Below are positions 25,262 through 34,326 of a stretch of DNA of 64,000 bases, piece by piece. The stretch comes from Novosphingobium sp. ERN07 (lineage in GTDB: Bacteria; Pseudomonadota; Alphaproteobacteria; Sphingomonadales; Sphingomonadaceae). Below the pieces are notes generated by a model. It was not told the DNA's origin and searched no databases. It saw only the letters and a list, made by a program, of their open reading frames with translations. The position numbers and the translations under genes are program-made. Position 1 is the first letter of the stretch. The number at the start of each line of letters is the position of its first letter. Location of the stretch: NCBI RefSeq assembly GCF_012641335.1, contig NZ_JABAID010000005.1:124001-188000 (forward strand), read 5' to 3'.

Positions 25262-26596
25262 TTACTCCGCGGGCTGGGCGACCGGCCTTTTGGGTGTGAT
25301 TGCGCGCGCAAGCTTGCGCAAGGCGCTGGTAATCGGGCCGTGCTCTGCCATCCATGCGTGGTATTCGCGATACTTGGCGTCTTCGGCAAGAAGGTGCTTT
25401 TCCTCGGTCCGTGCGCGCCAATAGTAGACGCCGCTGACCATTGCGAGCAGTGCCGTGTTGCGGATCGCATCGACCCATGAATGGCTGGTGGTGAGGAACG
25501 GCAGGCCCGCGAGCCACCAGTAGGCGTTCTTGGAAAGATAGGCCGGGTGGCGCGTGAAGCGGTAAGGGCCGTTGGTCAGCACGCCGCGATAGGTAAGGTT
25601 CGAGAAGCGCAGGCCGAAAGCGACCGTGGCCCAAGCATAGATACCGGTAAGGATGACCAGCGCAACCGCCCATATCCACAGCAGCGTGGTGTGGCCTTCA
25701 AGCCAATGCGGCCATTCCGCGCCGTTCCAGTGGTAATCCAGCACGCCACCGCCGCCCATCAGGATGAACGGAGGGTAGCAGATCAGCGCGGCAACCCATG
25801 CGGCGAGGTGCGGGTTGGCAGTGCGGATCTGTGCATCGAGCGGCTTCATGGTAACGAGATAGCCGACCATTGCGATCTGCACATCGATCATGAACATCGT
25901 TTCGATCAGCAGCGTGGCGAACTCTACGGGATCGTGGAGCGCGTGACTCCAGTCAAAGCGCACCACCGCCCCGAAGCCGCCGGGCACGATCGAGATCATG
26001 AAGGCGCAGAAGAAGCCTTTGACCAGCCATGAAAGGGCGTGACGTTTGACCTCTTCGGCCTCCCACGGTTCGCGCCCGATCAGCATCGCGCCGAAGTGCC
26101 AGGAAGCATCGCGCGGGTTCACCAGCACGCGATCCAGCCAGATGACATAGGGCACCGCACCTAGGAACAGGAACGGGACGATGGTTTCCAGCACTTCCAT
26201 CGCAAAGACATATTGCCCGCGCCAGTACCAGCGGCCGAGGCAATAGGCGAAGCCGATCACGGCCCAAGTCGCCCAAAGCCCTGCGATCTTGGTCATCGAA
26301 ATGTCGAGAATTTCGCGGATCGGCCGCGGAGCGTTCCAGTTGATGCCGGTCGATGGGCGCAGATGCACCTTGTCTACCAGCAGCGACCAGCCGACCATGC
26401 CGGTGCCCGAAAAGAGCAGCGCCATCATCGCCGCGCCGGGGCCGTCCATCACCTCGTGCGGGGCGGCAAGGCCGAAGGCATCGACGATCTGCGGCCAGAA
26501 GCGGCAGACCATGACCCAGAAGAGCAGGCCTGCAAGACCCGCAAGGCCGACGCCTGCTGAAACGTCTGATGGCGGAAGGGAGGGACGCGCGCTCAT
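25262..26596 (-). CDS. large integral membrane protein with C-terminal ICMT/PEMT-like methyltransferase domain
   Basis: A 444-residue protein with roughly ten predicted membrane helices. The last ~120 residues match the isoprenylcysteine carboxyl / phospholipid methyltransferase family: FSNLTYRGVLTNGPYRFTRH then PAYLSKN, and the terminal RARTEEKHLLAEDAKYREY, where SAM is bound in relatives. The N-terminal ~300 residues form an additional multi-helix region that I do not recognise, making it about twice the usual ICMT length. I chose the ATG at 26596 (MSARPSLPP). It lies 42 bases after the bamB stop and so may be in that transcript. Substrate unknown. Confidence 0.72.
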   Translation of the reverse strand: MSARPSLPPSDVSAGVGLAGLAGLLFWVMVCRFWPQIVDAFGLAAPHEVMDGPGAAMMALLFSGTGMVGWSLLVDKVHLRPSTGINWNAPRPIREILDISMTKIAGLWATWAVIGFAYCLGRWYWRGQYVFAMEVLETIVPFLFLGAVPYVIWLDRVLVNPRDASWHFGAMLIGREPWEAEEVKRHALSWLVKGFFCAFMISIVPGGFGAVVRFDWSHALHDPVEFATLLIETMFMIDVQIAMVGYLVTMKPLDAQIRTANPHLAAWVAALICYPPFILMGGGGVLDYHWNGAEWPHWLEGHTTLLWIWAVALVILTGIYAWATVAFGLRFSNLTYRGVLTNGPYRFTRHPAYLSKNAYWWLAGLPFLTTSHSWVDAIRNTALLAMVSGVYYWRARTEEKHLLAEDAKYREYHAWMAEHGPITSALRKLARAITPKRPVAQPAE

Positions 26597-26638
26597 GCGC
26601 ACATCCCTATGACCCAAGGGTTAGGAAAGCGTTTGCGA

Positions 26639-28003
26639 TCAGCGAAAAGCGCTGATCTTTCCGCCATCGTCGAGGATATAGAGCGTCTGGTTGGCGATCA
26701 CCGGGGCGAGGCTGACGCCGGAGCCGAGTTCGGTGAAGGCGCTGGCGGTGCCGTCGGTTACCGAAGCGGTCATCACTTCACCGCGCGAATTGGCGATCCA
26801 CAGGCGGTTGCCTGCGAGAACCGGGCCGGTCCAGAGGATCGGGTTCTTCTTTTTCTTTTCGTTCTTGAAGCGCTGAAGCTGCGTCATCCAGCGGACCTTG
26901 CCGTTGGATTTGGCAATGCACAGCAGCTTTGCCTCGTCCGTCAGCGCGAAGATCCATTCGCCCGCGATGGCGGGGGTGGAAATGCCCGCAAGGTTCAATT
27001 CCCAGATACGCTGGCCGGTGACCAGTTCATAGGCGGCCATGCGCCCGCCCTGCCCCAGCGCATAGACGCGGCCATTTTCGATGATCGGATCGGCGTCGAT
27101 ATCGGTGAGCGTGGACACCGAGGTGGCGATGCTGGTGCGCGCAAGGGCATCGGCCCAAAGCTGGCGACCGTTCTCATAGCGATAGGCAACGAGTTCGCCC
27201 GACGAATAGCCCGCAACGATGGTGCCCTGCCCAGCCGCGGGCGAGGCAACGCCAAACACGTTGGTCTGACCCACGGAAGCGTTTTCGTTCCACAGGACCG
27301 CGCCATCGGCGGCGTTGAGCGTGATGATCTGGTTGTCCTGCGTCATCACCATGACTTGCCCGAAGGCGACGGTGGGCGAACCACGCAGCGGGCCGGCGGG
27401 CTTTACGCGCCACTTGATAGAACCGTTGGCCGCATCAAGTGCGGCGACTTCGCCCACACCATTCGTCACATAGACGATGCCATCATCGAACGAAGCGCCG
27501 CCGCCGAAAGTGGAGCTGGCGTTGCTCTTTTCCGCGCGGACAGAGGTTTCCCATGCACGCGAACCGGTGATGGCATCGAAGGCGTGAACCGTGCCGTCGG
27601 TATCCATCGCATAGAGCTTACCCCCGCCGACAACCGGCGATGCGGCGAGGCGCTGCGTTGCCGAAGAGCCGCGAATGCTGGCCGTCCACGCGCGCTGCGG
27701 CGAATCGCCAATGAAGGCATGGCCATAGGACTTGCTGGCATTGCCACCGCCCTGCGGGAAATCGGCGTTCACTTCCGGCGCGGGAAGGACGACGGTGATC
27801 AACCCAATCGAATCATCAACCTTGGTGCCGGCTTCGATCTTGGAGAGGATCGGCTCACGCTGACCAACGGTGGGCGTGGTCTTGGCCTTGTCCTTGCCGC
27901 CGAAGATACCGCAACCGCCCAGCGCGAGCGCAAGAACCAGCACGCTGGCCAGCGATGCGCGCCGGAAGCTGGGGCGGAATGTGGTTTCGGACTTCATCGG
28001 CAT
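26639..28003 (-). CDS. bamB: outer membrane assembly lipoprotein BamB-like, PQQ-type beta-propeller
   Basis: A 454-residue lipoprotein. The signal peptide ends in LALALGGC (Cys 31). The mature part has repeated propeller blades of the PQQ type, e.g. GKLYAMDTDGTVHAFDAITG, GEVAALDAANGSIKW, QIITLNAADGAVLW and GRMAAYELVTGQRIW. In the BAM complex BamB helps fold outer-membrane proteins. It lies directly after the YfgM-like gene, an order also seen in gammaproteobacteria. A Lys-rich insert NEKKKKNP near residue 390 is unusual within the blades. Confidence 0.9.
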   Translation of the reverse strand: MPMKSETTFRPSFRRASLASVLVLALALGGCGIFGGKDKAKTTPTVGQREPILSKIEAGTKVDDSIGLITVVLPAPEVNADFPQGGGNASKSYGHAFIGDSPQRAWTASIRGSSATQRLAASPVVGGGKLYAMDTDGTVHAFDAITGSRAWETSVRAEKSNASSTFGGGASFDDGIVYVTNGVGEVAALDAANGSIKWRVKPAGPLRGSPTVAFGQVMVMTQDNQIITLNAADGAVLWNENASVGQTNVFGVASPAAGQGTIVAGYSSGELVAYRYENGRQLWADALARTSIATSVSTLTDIDADPIIENGRVYALGQGGRMAAYELVTGQRIWELNLAGISTPAIAGEWIFALTDEAKLLCIAKSNGKVRWMTQLQRFKNEKKKKNPILWTGPVLAGNRLWIANSRGEVMTASVTDGTASAFTELGSGVSLAPVIANQTLYILDDGGKISAFR

Positions 28004-28019
28004 GGTATCCTTGGAAAAA

Positions 28020-28793
28020 TCAGTTAGCAGCCGGAACGGTGGCGCGCTGGATCACTTTAGCGGCGCCCGGATCCTCGACCGCATCGACGCCGAGCAGCCC
28101 GGCCATCTGGCGGGTGCGGCGGCGCAAGCTGTCGGGCACGGTTTCATCCTTGGAAATCTGCGCGAACATGGCCCCCGCCAGATCATTCTTGCCCTGCTTC
28201 ATATAGGCAATGCCGACCAATTCGCCCGCGCTGCCAAACCATGCGTTGCCGGGGATCGCCAGCGGCTTGAGCCGTTCGACGACCTTATTAGCACCGATCT
28301 TGTCAAAGGTGAGCGATACTTCGCGGATTGTGGCGAGATCGCGATAGGCCTGTGGCAAGGCGGTATCGGCGGCAAGCGCGGCAAACGCCTTTGCAGCTTC
28401 ATCTGCCTTGCCCTGTTCGGACAGGACACCGGCCTGAAGCATCCGCGCCGACGCGCGATAGCCATCGCTGCCATCCTTGGTCAGCGGCGCGACATCTTCG
28501 GTTGCCGCCTTGAGATTGCGCACTTCCAGCTTGTCGAGTGCCTGAGTCAGCACCTCGCCCTGTTCGCCGGCCACGGTGTTGCGGTGATTGTCATACCACA
28601 GCCAGCCGCCAAGGCCGAGCAGACCGGCAATGATCGCCGCGCCCACCGGCTTGCCATATTTCTGGAATGCGGTGACAACCTGATCTTCGCGCAGGGCATC
28701 GTCCACTTCGCGCAGGAAGGCGTCACCCTGAGCGCCGGAGCGTTCGGCCAGTTGTTCGGAACGGGATTGCGGACGATCGGGACGGAGAGCCAA
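28020..28793 (-). CDS. YfgM-like tetratricopeptide membrane protein
   Basis: A 257-residue protein with a cytoplasmic head, a single membrane helix at about 50-67 (VGAAIIAGLLGLGGWLWY) and a periplasmic helical region with TPR-like periodicity (e.g. ASARMLQAGVLSEQGKADEA and LVGIAYMKQGKNDLAGAMF). YfgM homologues attach to the Sec translocon and assist periplasmic chaperones. It is immediately upstream of bamB (16 bases), forming an envelope-assembly pair. The der GTPase that usually follows this pair in other proteobacteria is not present. Confidence 0.85.
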   Translation of the reverse strand: MALRPDRPQSRSEQLAERSGAQGDAFLREVDDALREDQVVTAFQKYGKPVGAAIIAGLLGLGGWLWYDNHRNTVAGEQGEVLTQALDKLEVRNLKAATEDVAPLTKDGSDGYRASARMLQAGVLSEQGKADEAAKAFAALAADTALPQAYRDLATIREVSLTFDKIGANKVVERLKPLAIPGNAWFGSAGELVGIAYMKQGKNDLAGAMFAQISKDETVPDSLRRRTRQMAGLLGVDAVEDPGAAKVIQRATVPAAN

Positions 28794-28932
28794 GGCAGCG
28801 CTTTCAGGGACTATAGTGGAACATTGCTAGCGTTTGTCTGGCGCGGTGTTTAGCGGATGGGACCGCCTTTTCAACCGAATTGCTTGTTTGCGGATCGCAG
28901 CGTGAACGCTGGCTGAAGCGCCGCGCGCCAGT

Positions 28933-30111
28933 TCAATCGAAACAGCTTCGTGGCAAGACCCGCGCATAGGCTTCGGAATAGCGCTTTGCCATGATCTTTT
29001 CGTCGAACTCCGCAAAAGCACGAGCACGATTGGCCTTGCCGATACGCTGGCGCAGCGCTTCATCCCCGGCCAGCGCAGCCACGGCAGCCGTCAGCGCCTC
29101 TTCATCACCCGGTGGTGTGATGAAGAGGCGGTTCTCTTCGGCGACCATTTCAGCCACATCGCCCACCGCGGGGCTGGCAACGGCAAGGCCCGACGCCATA
29201 GCTTCTATCACCGATAGCGGCGCCTGCTCGCTGTCAGAAGAAAGCGCGAAGATATCGAACAGACCGATCGCAGCAGACGGATCGGCAACATGGCCCGGCA
29301 GGTGAACGCGGTGCCCAAGTTCCAGCCGGATCGCTTCAGCAAGGATCGCCTCGCGCTCTGGTCCCTCCCCCAGAATGACCAGATGCCATTCGGGCGGAAG
29401 ATCGCGCATCGAGCGGACCATGCGCGGCAGGTTCTTGACCGCACGCAAGCCGGCCAGCGTGCCAAGCCACTTTTCACCGGGGCGCTTCACCAGACGTGGC
29501 AACACATCGGGCCGGGGCTTTTTGGTATAGAGCGCGGTATCGATGCCGTTGGCAATGCGCCGAACACGCCCGCGCGGCTGACGCCATGCCTTGATCGCAA
29601 TATCCTCAAGCTGGCGCGAAGGGACGATCAGGCCGCTCGCCCGCGAAAGGGCGATCATGCGATACCAGTTGCGATGGCGTTTCAACCCGCCCGCCTCATC
29701 GGCATTGAAGCCATCTTCATGGTGGATCAGCGGCGGCAGGTTCATCGATGGCGAGAATACGGCGTGGGCCATCACGGCGTCCATCGCGCCCCAATTGTAG
29801 GTGAGGATCAGATCAAAGCCCTGCATGGCGCGGGCGAGGCGTTGCAGCCGACCGATGCGCAGTTTGCCAGCCAGAGGCGGGAAACCGAACGGGAAAAACG
29901 CCTTTACACGCTTATCGATCAACGATTGCGCGCCCATTGCCGAAGGTACGGCGGAAACGATGTGGTGTTCGATGCTATTGCCATAGGGCGGCTTGGACCA
30001 ACGATTGATCAGCGCCACAACGCGCCGCTCCTTGCCGCCTGCATCGAACGTGGAATGCAGGTGCAGCACCTTGAGCGGGCACTTTGCCGTATCGGTCACG
30101 GGGCCTGTCAT
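28933..30111 (-). CDS. glycosyltransferase family 4 protein
   Basis: A 392-residue GT-B fold protein. The N-terminal VLHLHSTFDAGGKERRVVALI is the usual acceptor-domain start; the C-terminal half has the nucleotide-sugar site, GTLAGLRAVKNLPRMVRSM, LVILGEGPEREAILAEA, and FALSSDSEQAPLSVIEAMASGL with the E-x7-E pattern. It likely transfers a sugar to a lipid or glycan, but acceptor and donor are unknown. The ATG at 30111 overlaps the hydrolase stop (ATGA). No other polysaccharide genes are adjacent. The 139-base gap towards the YfgM-like gene shows nothing clear. Confidence 0.9.
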   Translation of the reverse strand: MTGPVTDTAKCPLKVLHLHSTFDAGGKERRVVALINRWSKPPYGNSIEHHIVSAVPSAMGAQSLIDKRVKAFFPFGFPPLAGKLRIGRLQRLARAMQGFDLILTYNWGAMDAVMAHAVFSPSMNLPPLIHHEDGFNADEAGGLKRHRNWYRMIALSRASGLIVPSRQLEDIAIKAWRQPRGRVRRIANGIDTALYTKKPRPDVLPRLVKRPGEKWLGTLAGLRAVKNLPRMVRSMRDLPPEWHLVILGEGPEREAILAEAIRLELGHRVHLPGHVADPSAAIGLFDIFALSSDSEQAPLSVIEAMASGLAVASPAVGDVAEMVAEENRLFITPPGDEEALTAAVAALAGDEALRQRIGKANRARAFAEFDEKIMAKRYSEAYARVLPRSCFD

Positions 30112-30962
30112 ACCCGTGCGAGCAGGCTTTCGATTGCGGCCATGCTTTCGGGTTCATCAAGCGTGGGCGCGTGGCCGATGCGCGGCAGGGTGACCAGTTC
30201 CACGCCGGGCCGGGTGGACATCTTCGCGGCGGTTTCAGCGGTAAGGATATCGGAGTTCTGCCCGCGCAGCACGGTGAGCGGGCGGGTGGCGAGCGCATCG
30301 AACATCGGCCACATATCCACCTGCGGCGTCGCGCCTTCAGGCGCTTCGAACGGCTCGGCAATCTTCATATCGTAATCGAAAGCGATGCGACCGCCGGTGC
30401 CCAGCACCATGATCCGTTTGGCATAGCGCAGCCACTGCGTGATGTCCCAATCGGGATAGACATCGCCGCTGCTTTCCTGAAGCGCGCGGGCGGCGTGCAT
30501 CCACGTTTCGAAATTGCGCCCCTGCCCTACATAGCCGCGAATGCGCTCCAGCCCCGCAGGCGAGACTTCGGGGCCAACATCATTGAGTACAGCCCCCGCG
30601 ATGCGCTGTGGGTTGCTGATCGCCAGCAGCATGGTGAGAAGCCCGCCCAGTGACGTGCCGATGGAGACGAAGCGATCGATCCCTTCCTGCACGAGCAACG
30701 CCTCTACATCCTGCAGATAGTGCAGCGGCGTGTAGGTCATCGGGTCTTTGGCATAATCGCTGTCACCCCGCCCGCGCATTTCGGGGCAGATCACGCGCCA
30801 TTTGCCGGCAAGCGATGCGGCCAGATCTTCAAAATCGCGGGCATTGCGCGTCAATCCCGGCAGGCAAAGCACCGGGGGGCGAGAGGAATCGCCATCATAA
30901 TTGCGGAAATGCAGGCGCAATCCGTCGCTGCTGGTCCAGTAGCGATCTTCGTAGGTTGCCAT
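30108..30962 (-). CDS. alpha/beta hydrolase
   Basis: A 284-residue alpha/beta-hydrolase. VLCLPGLTRNARDF gives the oxyanion region, GTSLG (S104) the nucleophile elbow, and RIGHAPTLDEPES the catalytic His near the C-terminus; the acid residue is probably in the GQNSDIL segment. It has no signal peptide. The substrate is not identifiable. It forms a two-gene leftward unit with the glycosyltransferase through a four-base overlap and is divergent from selO. Confidence 0.9.
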   Translation of the reverse strand: MATYEDRYWTSSDGLRLHFRNYDGDSSRPPVLCLPGLTRNARDFEDLAASLAGKWRVICPEMRGRGDSDYAKDPMTYTPLHYLQDVEALLVQEGIDRFVSIGTSLGGLLTMLLAISNPQRIAGAVLNDVGPEVSPAGLERIRGYVGQGRNFETWMHAARALQESSGDVYPDWDITQWLRYAKRIMVLGTGGRIAFDYDMKIAEPFEAPEGATPQVDMWPMFDALATRPLTVLRGQNSDILTAETAAKMSTRPGVELVTLPRIGHAPTLDEPESMAAIESLLARV

Positions 30963-31015
30963 GATCTTTCGATATTCCGCGTGAAATCGGGTGGGGCCTG
31001 CTTGCGGGCAGGCAT

Positions 31016-32434
31016 GTGCATCGCCACTATTGCCAGATGCCAGCGCTGCCGCAAGACGCGATCTATCGCCCCTCCTCCCGCATCATGGCGCTGGCCGACT
31101 GGATCGGTGATACGGTCAAGGCGGCAGATTTCCCCGAAACCCGGCTGCGCTGGCGCAATGACCGCGCTGCGCGTGAGGTTGGCCTGGCTGACTTGAGCGA
31201 TGCGGACTGGCTGCGCCATTTCGGACGCTTTGCCCCACTGCCCGACAATATGCCAGGGCCGCTGGCGCTGCGCTATCACGGGCACCAGTTCCGCGTTTAC
31301 AACCCGGACCTTGGCGACGGGCGCGGGTTTACCTTTGCGCAAATGCTGGATGCCGACGGGCGATTGATGGACCTTGGCACCAAGGGTTCGGGCCAGACGC
31401 CGTGGAGCCGCGCGGGCGACGGACGGCTGACGCTGAAAGGCGCGGTTCGGGAGATTCTTGCGACCGAGATGCTTGAAGCGCTGGGTGTGAACACTAGCCG
31501 CACGTTTTCGGTGATCGAAACCGGTGAATCGCTGTTCCGGGGGGATGAACCTTCGCCCACACGCTCTGCCGTGCTGGTGCGCCTGTCCCACGGGCACATT
31601 CGCATCGGCACGTTCCAGCGGCTTGGCGCGTTGCAGCTTGAAGACGAGATGGCGCAATTGGTGGCCTATTGCCTTGCGAACTTCCCCGGCGCGGATTTCC
31701 CCGATGCCCCCCACCCTGCCGTGCGGTTCTTCAACCAGATGGTAGAGCGGATGGCCGATATGGCGGCAAGTTACATGGTGGCGGGATTCGTCCACGGCGT
31801 GCTCAATTCCGACAACATGAACGTGAGCGGCGAAAGCTTCGACTATGGCCCGTGGCGTTGGCTGCCGAAGTGGGAGCCGGGCTTTACCGCCGCCTATTTC
31901 GACCACGCGGGGCTTTATGCCTACGGCCGCCAGCCCGAAGCTATCCACTGGAACTGCGGACAACTGGCGGTGGCGCTGCGAACGCTGGTTGAGGCCGCTC
32001 CGCTGATTGAGGCGTTGAACCGCTACCCCGAACTGTACCAGCAAGCGATGACGCGGCGGTGGCTTTGGCGATTGGGCCTTGAGCCGCGCGGGCTCGAAGA
32101 AGACACGGCACTGATCGGCGTGTGCGAGAAGGTGATGGTGGAGCAAGGGATCGGGCCGGATGCGTTCTTCTTTGCGCATCGCGGCGGGCGCGAGGCCTTT
32201 GTAGACGCGGCGCTCAACGAGGCGCTGGCACCTTATTCCGCTACCGACAGTAGCCATGCTTACTGGTCGGACGAAGGCCCGCAATCCATGCTGATCGATG
32301 AAGTCGAAGCCATATGGCAACCCATTGCGGAGAAGGACGACTGGTCCGCGCTTCATGCAAAAGTGGCCGCCATCCGGCGCATGGGCGAAGCGATGGGAAA
32401 AAAGCCGTTGCCAATGGGTCATGCCGTGGCGTGA
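31016..32434 (+). CDS. selO: protein adenylyltransferase SelO (YdiU)
   Basis: A 472-residue pseudokinase-fold enzyme that transfers AMP to protein hydroxyls in characterised relatives. Key family blocks are RYHGHQFRVYNPDLGDGRGF, LGTKGSGQTPWSRAGDGRLT, and the active site VHGVLNSDNMNVSGESFDYG containing the catalytic Asp and the metal-binding Asn/Asp. The GTG at 31016 is the longest start; an ATG seven codons in (MPALPQDAIY) is equally possible. Its target is thought to be redox-related proteins, but that cannot be read here. Confidence 0.93.
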   Translation: MHRHYCQMPALPQDAIYRPSSRIMALADWIGDTVKAADFPETRLRWRNDRAAREVGLADLSDADWLRHFGRFAPLPDNMPGPLALRYHGHQFRVYNPDLGDGRGFTFAQMLDADGRLMDLGTKGSGQTPWSRAGDGRLTLKGAVREILATEMLEALGVNTSRTFSVIETGESLFRGDEPSPTRSAVLVRLSHGHIRIGTFQRLGALQLEDEMAQLVAYCLANFPGADFPDAPHPAVRFFNQMVERMADMAASYMVAGFVHGVLNSDNMNVSGESFDYGPWRWLPKWEPGFTAAYFDHAGLYAYGRQPEAIHWNCGQLAVALRTLVEAAPLIEALNRYPELYQQAMTRRWLWRLGLEPRGLEEDTALIGVCEKVMVEQGIGPDAFFFAHRGGREAFVDAALNEALAPYSATDSSHAYWSDEGPQSMLIDEVEAIWQPIAEKDDWSALHAKVAAIRRMGEAMGKKPLPMGHAVA

Positions 32435-32561
32435 AATCGTGCGCCGAGGGTGGCCCGGCAGATGAATATTGTTTAATCAGTAAGGTCTGGAACGTTACGG
32501 TACAGTCCAGGAACCAGACCACACTGTTCGCAAGAACGCATTGGAAGAGCAGGCATTATCC

Positions 32562-33977
32562 GTGGCAACTGCCGAAATCGTATCGTTTGAACCTGCCACC
32601 GGTGCCGAAGTCTGGCGCGGCAAGATTGGCGATGTTGACGATGTGGTCGCACGCGCCCGGCGGGCCTGGCCCGCATGGGCGGCGCAACCGCTTGCCACGC
32701 GCATCGAACTGGTGCGCCGCTTTGCCAACGAAGTGCGCAAGGATGCCGATAAACTCGCCACGATAATCGCGCGCGAAACGGGCAAGCCAATGTGGGAAGC
32801 CCGGACCGAGGTTGAGAGCGTCGTCAACAAGGTCGAGATTTCGATCCGCGCCTATGCCGACCGCACTTCGCAGCGCAAGCTGGATTCGGCGTTGCAGGGC
32901 ACGGCGGCGCTGCGCCACAAGCCGCATGGCGTGATGGCCGTCCTGGGGCCGTACAACTTCCCCGCGCACCTGCCCAATGGGCATATCGTGCCCGCGCTGA
33001 TCGCGGGCAATGTGGTGGTGTTCAAACCTTCCGAAAAGACCCCCGCCACTGGCGAATTGCTGGCACAATGCTTCCATCGCGCGGGGATTTCGGCCGCAAT
33101 CTTGCAAGTGCTGATCGGTGGCCCGGCAGAGGGGCAGGCGCTGGTCGCGCATGATGGCATCGATGGCGTGCTGTTCACCGGGTCGGCCCACGCCGGGATC
33201 GCGATCAACCGGAAACTGGCCTCAAACCCCGGCAAGATCTTGGCGCTGGAAATGGGCGGCAACAACCCCATCGTTGTGTGGGACACGCCAAAGGTTCAGG
33301 ACGCGGCCACACTTATCGTGCAATCGGCCTTCACCAGCGCAGGGCAACGATGCACCGCAGCGCGCCGGCTGATCGTCAAGGCATCAATGTATGACGAGGT
33401 AGTGGGCGAAGTGAAGCGCCTTGCCGACCGCATCATCGTGGGCGCGCCTTTCGATGAACCGTCGCCGTTCATGGGACCGGTGATCGACAACCGCACGGCG
33501 GACGGGCTGACCGAAAGCTTCGTCTTTCTGCTGTCGTCCGGCGGTCGCCCGATCAAGCACATGGTACGGCTGAAGGACGATCTGCCGTTCCTTTCGCCCG
33601 CGATCATCGACGTGACGGGCGTGGCAGAACGGCCCGATGTGGAACTGTTCGGCCCGCTGCTGCAAGTCGTGAAAGTCGATGACTTCGACGCCGCGATTGC
33701 CGAGGCGAACAATACGCGCTTTGGGCTGTCGGCATCGCTGATCGGCGGTAATCCGCAGGATTACAACCGCTTCTGGGCAAACATCCGCGCGGGCGTGGTC
33801 AACTGGAACCGCCCGACGAATGGGGCATCATCGGCAGCGCCTTTTGGCGGTGTGGGGCTTTCAGGCAACCACCGGCCAAGCGCCTATTACGCGGCAGACT
33901 ATTGCGCCTATCCGGTCGCGTCGAGCGAGATGGACCAGCCGCGCGCCAGCATCGGCGTAGGCCTGCGCAGCGAATAA
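32562..33977 (+). CDS. astD: aldehyde dehydrogenase, succinylglutamate-semialdehyde dehydrogenase-like
   Basis: A 471-residue NAD(P)-dependent aldehyde dehydrogenase. It resembles AstD, which oxidises N-succinylglutamate semialdehyde in arginine catabolism: IARETGKPMWEARTEVESVV and NKVEISIRAY, VLGPYNFPAHLPNGHIVPAL, the glycine motif FTGSAHAG, LEMGGNNP with the general-base Glu, and FTSAGQRCTAARR with the catalytic Cys. The GTG at 32562 is preferred; a TTG at 32541 would add seven residues. None of the other ast genes is in the window, so the exact substrate is uncertain. Confidence 0.85.
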   Translation: MATAEIVSFEPATGAEVWRGKIGDVDDVVARARRAWPAWAAQPLATRIELVRRFANEVRKDADKLATIIARETGKPMWEARTEVESVVNKVEISIRAYADRTSQRKLDSALQGTAALRHKPHGVMAVLGPYNFPAHLPNGHIVPALIAGNVVVFKPSEKTPATGELLAQCFHRAGISAAILQVLIGGPAEGQALVAHDGIDGVLFTGSAHAGIAINRKLASNPGKILALEMGGNNPIVVWDTPKVQDAATLIVQSAFTSAGQRCTAARRLIVKASMYDEVVGEVKRLADRIIVGAPFDEPSPFMGPVIDNRTADGLTESFVFLLSSGGRPIKHMVRLKDDLPFLSPAIIDVTGVAERPDVELFGPLLQVVKVDDFDAAIAEANNTRFGLSASLIGGNPQDYNRFWANIRAGVVNWNRPTNGASSAAPFGGVGLSGNHRPSAYYAADYCAYPVASSEMDQPRASIGVGLRSE

Positions 33978-33982
33978 GGCTG

Positions 33983-34210
33983 TCAGTTCTGCGGATCGGG
34001 GAGCGGCAAGGCGGGATCGACCGGGCCACCGGGCGCAATCGCCAGATTGCGCATGTTCTGCTGGCTGAGATCTGGATCGACCATCAACTGCCCCTGCAAC
34101 GCTTCGGCCATGACAGGATCGAGCGGCGCGCCATCCTGCTCCACCTGCGGCGAACCGCAAGCAGAAAGGGCAAGGCACAGGCCCGGAATGGTGAAGCGTA
34201 TGCAGCGCAT
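33983..34210 (-). CDS. small putative lipoprotein
   Basis: A 75-residue protein with a short signal peptide ending in the lipobox LALSACG (Cys 18). The mature peptide is Pro/Asp/Gln-rich, without a recognised domain. An ATG start at 34210 and the clean lipobox support it as real. It converges with astD, with five bases between stops, and a terminator for the next upstream gene lies just before it. Confidence 0.65.
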   Translation of the reverse strand: MRCIRFTIPGLCLALSACGSPQVEQDGAPLDPVMAEALQGQLMVDPDLSQQNMRNLAIAPGGPVDPALPLPDPQN

Positions 34211-34234
34211 CCATCCTGATTAGTGCCGTGTGGT

Positions 34235-34273
34235 TAAGAAAAAGGGAGCGCCTCGCCGTAGCGGAGCGCTCCC
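34235..34273 (-). terminator. rho-independent terminator after the glycine-zipper gene
   Basis: On the minus strand GGGAGCGC (from 34273) pairs with GCGCTCCC (to 34244) around a 14-base loop, followed by TTTTTCTTAA. It lies about 55 bases past the stop at 34327. Confidence 0.85.
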
Positions 34274-34326
34274 TTGCCGACCTTTCAGTGCGACCCGAAG
34301 GGCGGTCTAACTCTTAGCGACCCAAA

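Noticed and set aside
26609..28027. A 472-codon plus-strand open frame opposite bamB
   Set aside because: Antisense to a lipoprotein gene with signal peptide and propeller repeats; no ribosome site or motif support.
30851..32422. A 523-codon minus-strand open frame opposite selO
   Set aside because: Complement of a clear selO gene with all active-site motifs; the antisense product has no recognisable features.
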